This document shows positions 63,499-64,000 of a stretch of DNA of 64,000 bases, piece by piece. How positions within the stretch are numbered: position 1 is the first letter of the stretch; each line of letters starts with the position of its first letter. A model generated the notes under the pieces. That model was given only the letters and a program-made list of their open reading frames with translations. It was not told the origin of the DNA and made no database searches. Position numbers and translations under genes: made by a program. Source of the DNA: Pseudomonas sp. dw_612 (GTDB lineage: Bacteria; Pseudomonadota; Gammaproteobacteria; Pseudomonadales; Pseudomonadaceae); the NCBI RefSeq assembly GCF_018449725.1, contig NZ_JAAVVC010000008.1, forward strand, positions 186,001-250,000. Direction: 5' to 3'.

Positions 63499-64000
63499 TC
63501 AATCCTCTGCGCTTTGGCCGTTGAAGGTGTCGCGCCAGGCCAGGAAGCGTTTCTCCAGACCGGCGAGAATGCCGTCGCTGAGTTTGCCCAGCACCGCCAA
63601 TACGATAATCGCCGCTAGGACGATGTCCGGGCGTGAGGTTTCGCGACCATCGCTGAGCAGGTAACCCAGGCCTTTGGTCGCGGCGATCAGTTCAGCGGCC
63701 ACCAGAAACATCCAGGCCAGGCTCATGCCACTGCGCAACCCGGTGAACAGGCCGGGCAGGGCGGCGGGTAGCAAAATCCGCCGTACCAGACGCGCGCGGC
63801 TGAAACCGTACATTTGCCCGACTTCCACCAGTTTGCGGTCGATGTCGCGGATCGCCGCGACGCCATTGAGGTACACCGGGAAGAACGCGCCGATGGCGAT
63901 CAGGACGATTTTCGAGGTCTCGTCGATGCCCAGCCACAGCAACAACAGCGGCACCCAGGCCAGACTCGGGATTGAACGCAGGCCGGCGAAGGTCGGCTCC
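63499..64000 (-). CDS. Sulfonate-type ABC transporter permease (5' end outside window)
   Basis: A partial SsuC/TauC-family permease; about 166 C-terminal residues are present and the frame continues past the right edge. The EAA loop (GFSRARLVRRILLPAALPGL) that contacts the ATPase, and LRSGMSLAWMFLVAAELIAA, are clear. It stops four bases before the ATPase start, so the two are co-transcribed; a binding-protein gene is expected upstream. Confidence 0.88.
   Translation of the reverse strand, partial: EPTFAGLRSIPSLAWVPLLLLWLGIDETSKIVLIAIGAFFPVYLNGVAAIRDIDRKLVEVGQMYGFSRARLVRRILLPAALPGLFTGLRSGMSLAWMFLVAAELIAATKGLGYLLSDGRETSRPDIVLAAIIVLAVLGKLSDGILAGLEKRFLAWRDTFNGQSAED

Overview
The window is chromosomal DNA of a fluorescent Pseudomonas (P. 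fluorescens group). This rests on the GC-rich coding bias, the many copies of the REP/REPIN hairpin families typical of that group, the Pseudomonas-type inositol cluster with a fused IolC, the six-gene Mnh/Pha antiporter operon, SfnB-type sulfur genes and several Pseudomonas-restricted small proteins (DUF6124, DUF2789, DUF3087). No rRNA, tRNA, transposase, integrase or CRISPR array was seen.

Layout. 1-3640: an unrecognised Ig-like beta protein, a halovibrin-like lipoprotein, and a DUF6124 gene behind a leader that looks like a C4 antisense RNA. 3646-5392 (minus): an AlkC-type DNA glycosylase and a glutathione S-transferase-like protein. 5476-22249: a complete myo-inositol catabolic locus. iolR (RpiR type) is divergent from iolC(-DUF2090)-iolE-iolB-mmsA/iolA-iolI-iolD-iolG-iolH-Gfo/Idh/MocA, followed by a three-gene sugar ABC importer and a terminator hairpin. 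Sites close to GGAA-N6-TTCC lie before iolC and before the importer, so one regulator probably controls both. The C-terminal half of IolC probably supplies the aldolase step, because no separate iolJ is present.

22529-28227: a DksA-like protein with a half-lost zinc finger, a chemoreceptor with a C-terminal sensor, a run of small unknown proteins and an orphan glycine-betaine-type binding protein. 28357-31496: a TonB-dependent receptor, a DUF2946 protein and a DUF3995 membrane protein. 31597-37678 (minus): the mnhA(B)CDEFG antiporter operon. 38060-39647: an EamA exporter divergent from an XRE-cupin regulator, with a palindrome between them that carries a -10 box on each strand.

39749-50587: a probable organosulfur scavenging region. 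A sigma-54 type promoter precedes an SfnB-family flavoprotein, a mini acyl-CoA-dehydrogenase C-terminal-domain protein and an NtaA/DmoA-type monooxygenase. After a tandem REPIN array comes a branched-chain-type ABC importer operon headed by a degenerate AMP-binding protein and closed by an FAD/NAD(P)-binding protein.

50743-54874: two small secreted paralogues sharing a C-terminal motif, an OmpR-family response regulator flanked on both sides by the same spaced direct repeat, an exported epoxide-hydrolase-like protein and an NAD(P)-binding protein. 55003-61653: ppnN, DUF3087, a membrane diguanylate cyclase, a LysR regulator, DUF2784, azlCD and a 52-residue acidic protein. 61786-64000: two small unknown genes and an SsuBC-type sulfonate ABC importer running off the right edge.

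All assignments come from reading the sequence and from memory of protein families; no search was run.
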